From an uncultured Chloroflexota bacterium (lineage in GTDB: Bacteria > Chloroflexota > Limnocylindria > Limnocylindrales > CSP1-4): a DNA stretch of 5,645 bases. Position 1 is the first letter of the stretch. Each line of letters starts with the position of its first letter. Below the pieces are notes generated by a model, which had not been told where the DNA came from, searched no databases, and saw only the letters and a list, made by a program, of their open reading frames with translations. The position numbers and the translations under genes were made by a program. The stretch is from the NCBI GenBank assembly GCA_903930745.1, contig CAIYZX010000450.1, positions 1 through 5,645 on the forward strand, in the 5' to 3' direction. Positions 5,247-5,645 of this stretch are shown piece by piece.

Positions 5247-5645
5247 GCGCAGCGTCGCGCCGGGCACCGTGCAGGCCTGTTCGATGCCCAGCCAGCGCCC
5301 GATCCGGTTGCGGTTGGCCGCTACGACCCGGTACGCCGGCTCCAGGAGCGCGTGGCCCAGTCGATGGTCCGCGAGCCGGGCGAGGTGCCGCCAGCCGGGG
5401 ACCTGTCTCGTGGCGTGGAGCACTGCTGCGGCGCCCGTCCTGAGCTCGCCGTCCGCGGTCGCCACGTGGAGGGTGGCCCGCAGGTTCCGGCCTTCGAGTT
5501 TCGCGCGGACCTGCGCGAGGTCATCGTCCCCGGGCGCGTCGTTGCGGTTGGCCGCAACGACTTCGACCACCTGCAGCGGCACGGCCCGCAGCCGCTCGGG
5601 CGCCGCCCGTCGCATCAGCCAAGCGGCGGCGTGCGTGCACAGACC
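5244..5645 (-). CDS. DCC-family (DUF393) thiol-disulfide oxidoreductase-like protein, N-terminus cut by window edge
   Basis: The frame is open to the right edge and ends at TAG 5246-5244, giving 133 visible residues. The first visible residues, G-L-C-T-H-A-A-A-W-L, match the second half of the family's signature (Y-D-G-x-C-G-x-C), so only about ten residues and the first motif cysteine are missing. A Met at 5615 could be mistaken for the start, but the conserved Cys motif lies upstream of it. The next family hallmarks follow: R-A-V-P-L-Q (20-25), L-H-V-A-T-A-D-G-E-L (59-68), V-P-G-W-R (82-86) and Y-R-V-V-A-A-N-R-N-R (105-114). DCC proteins have a thioredoxin-like fold and a presumed redox role; the substrate is generally unknown. 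The segment between V-P-L-Q and the next helix repeats the V-V-A-A-N-R-N peptide, which is atypical. It lies 83 bp upstream of tetR on the same strand. Confidence 0.82.
   Translation of the reverse strand, partial: GLCTHAAAWLMRRAAPERLRAVPLQVVEVVAANRNDAPGDDDLAQVRAKLEGRNLRATLHVATADGELRTGAAAVLHATRQVPGWRHLARLADHRLGHALLEPAYRVVAANRNRIGRWLGIEQACTVPGATLR
5307..5561 (-). repeat. Pair of 21-bp direct repeats inside the DCC gene
   Basis: Copies at 5307-5327 and 5541-5561 match at 20 of 21 bases; the only difference is at 5322 (t) against 5556 (a). They are 234 bp apart, exactly 78 codons, and both encode V-V-A-A-N-R-N. The downstream copy corresponds to the conserved C-terminal Y-R-x-V-A-x-N-R motif of the family, while the upstream copy lies just after V-P-L-Q, where the family has no such motif. 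The upstream copy also forms a small palindrome, GTTGCGG-TTGG-CCGCAAC (5541-5558). Confidence 0.7.

Noticed and set aside
5244..5615. Complete small gene starting at the ATG at 5615
   Set aside because: The frame continues to the window edge through G-L-C-T-H, part of the family's Cys motif, so the true start is outside the window.

Overview
This is a high-GC bacterial window (about 70% G+C by eye) in which every credible gene lies on the minus strand. It carries most of the early, classical menaquinone (vitamin K2) pathway. Read in the direction of transcription, from high to low coordinates, the order is: the 3' part of a DCC-family (DUF393) thiol-disulfide oxidoreductase gene; a short intergenic region with a near-perfect operator-like palindrome; a TetR/AcrR-family regulator; menF (isochorismate synthase); menD (SEPHCHC synthase); menH (SHCHC synthase); and the first 20 codons of menB (DHNA-CoA synthase), which runs off the left edge. 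The base composition, the short overlapping gene junctions and the protein style fit a high-GC actinobacterium or a high-GC Chloroflexota lineage. The sequence alone does not settle which.

The tetR-menF-menD-menH-menB block looks like one operon. The tetR/menF and menH/menB junctions are 4-base ATGA stop/start overlaps, menD and menH are 7 bases apart, and menF and menD are 45 bases apart. MenF converts chorismate to isochorismate. MenD adds the succinyl semialdehyde unit derived from 2-oxoglutarate. MenH eliminates pyruvate to give SHCHC. After the steps of MenC and MenE, which are not in the window, MenB closes the naphthoate ring. The proposed regulatory unit is a TetR protein translated in overlap with menF, with a palindrome just downstream of a possible -10 box. 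This suggests an autoregulated menaquinone operon.

Unusual local features are: (i) 3.5 identical tandem copies of a 45-bp unit in the 5' part of menF, giving an Ala-rich N-terminal extension; (ii) a duplicated start-codon context before menD that creates a 5-codon minicistron ending in an ATGA overlap with menD; (iii) a Pro/Thr/Ala-rich insert in MenD; (iv) a 21-bp, 20/21-identical in-frame repeat inside the DCC gene, encoding the same heptapeptide twice. I saw no tRNA, rRNA, insertion sequence, CRISPR array or clear rho-independent terminator. The only non-coding stretches are short, the longest being 83 bp.
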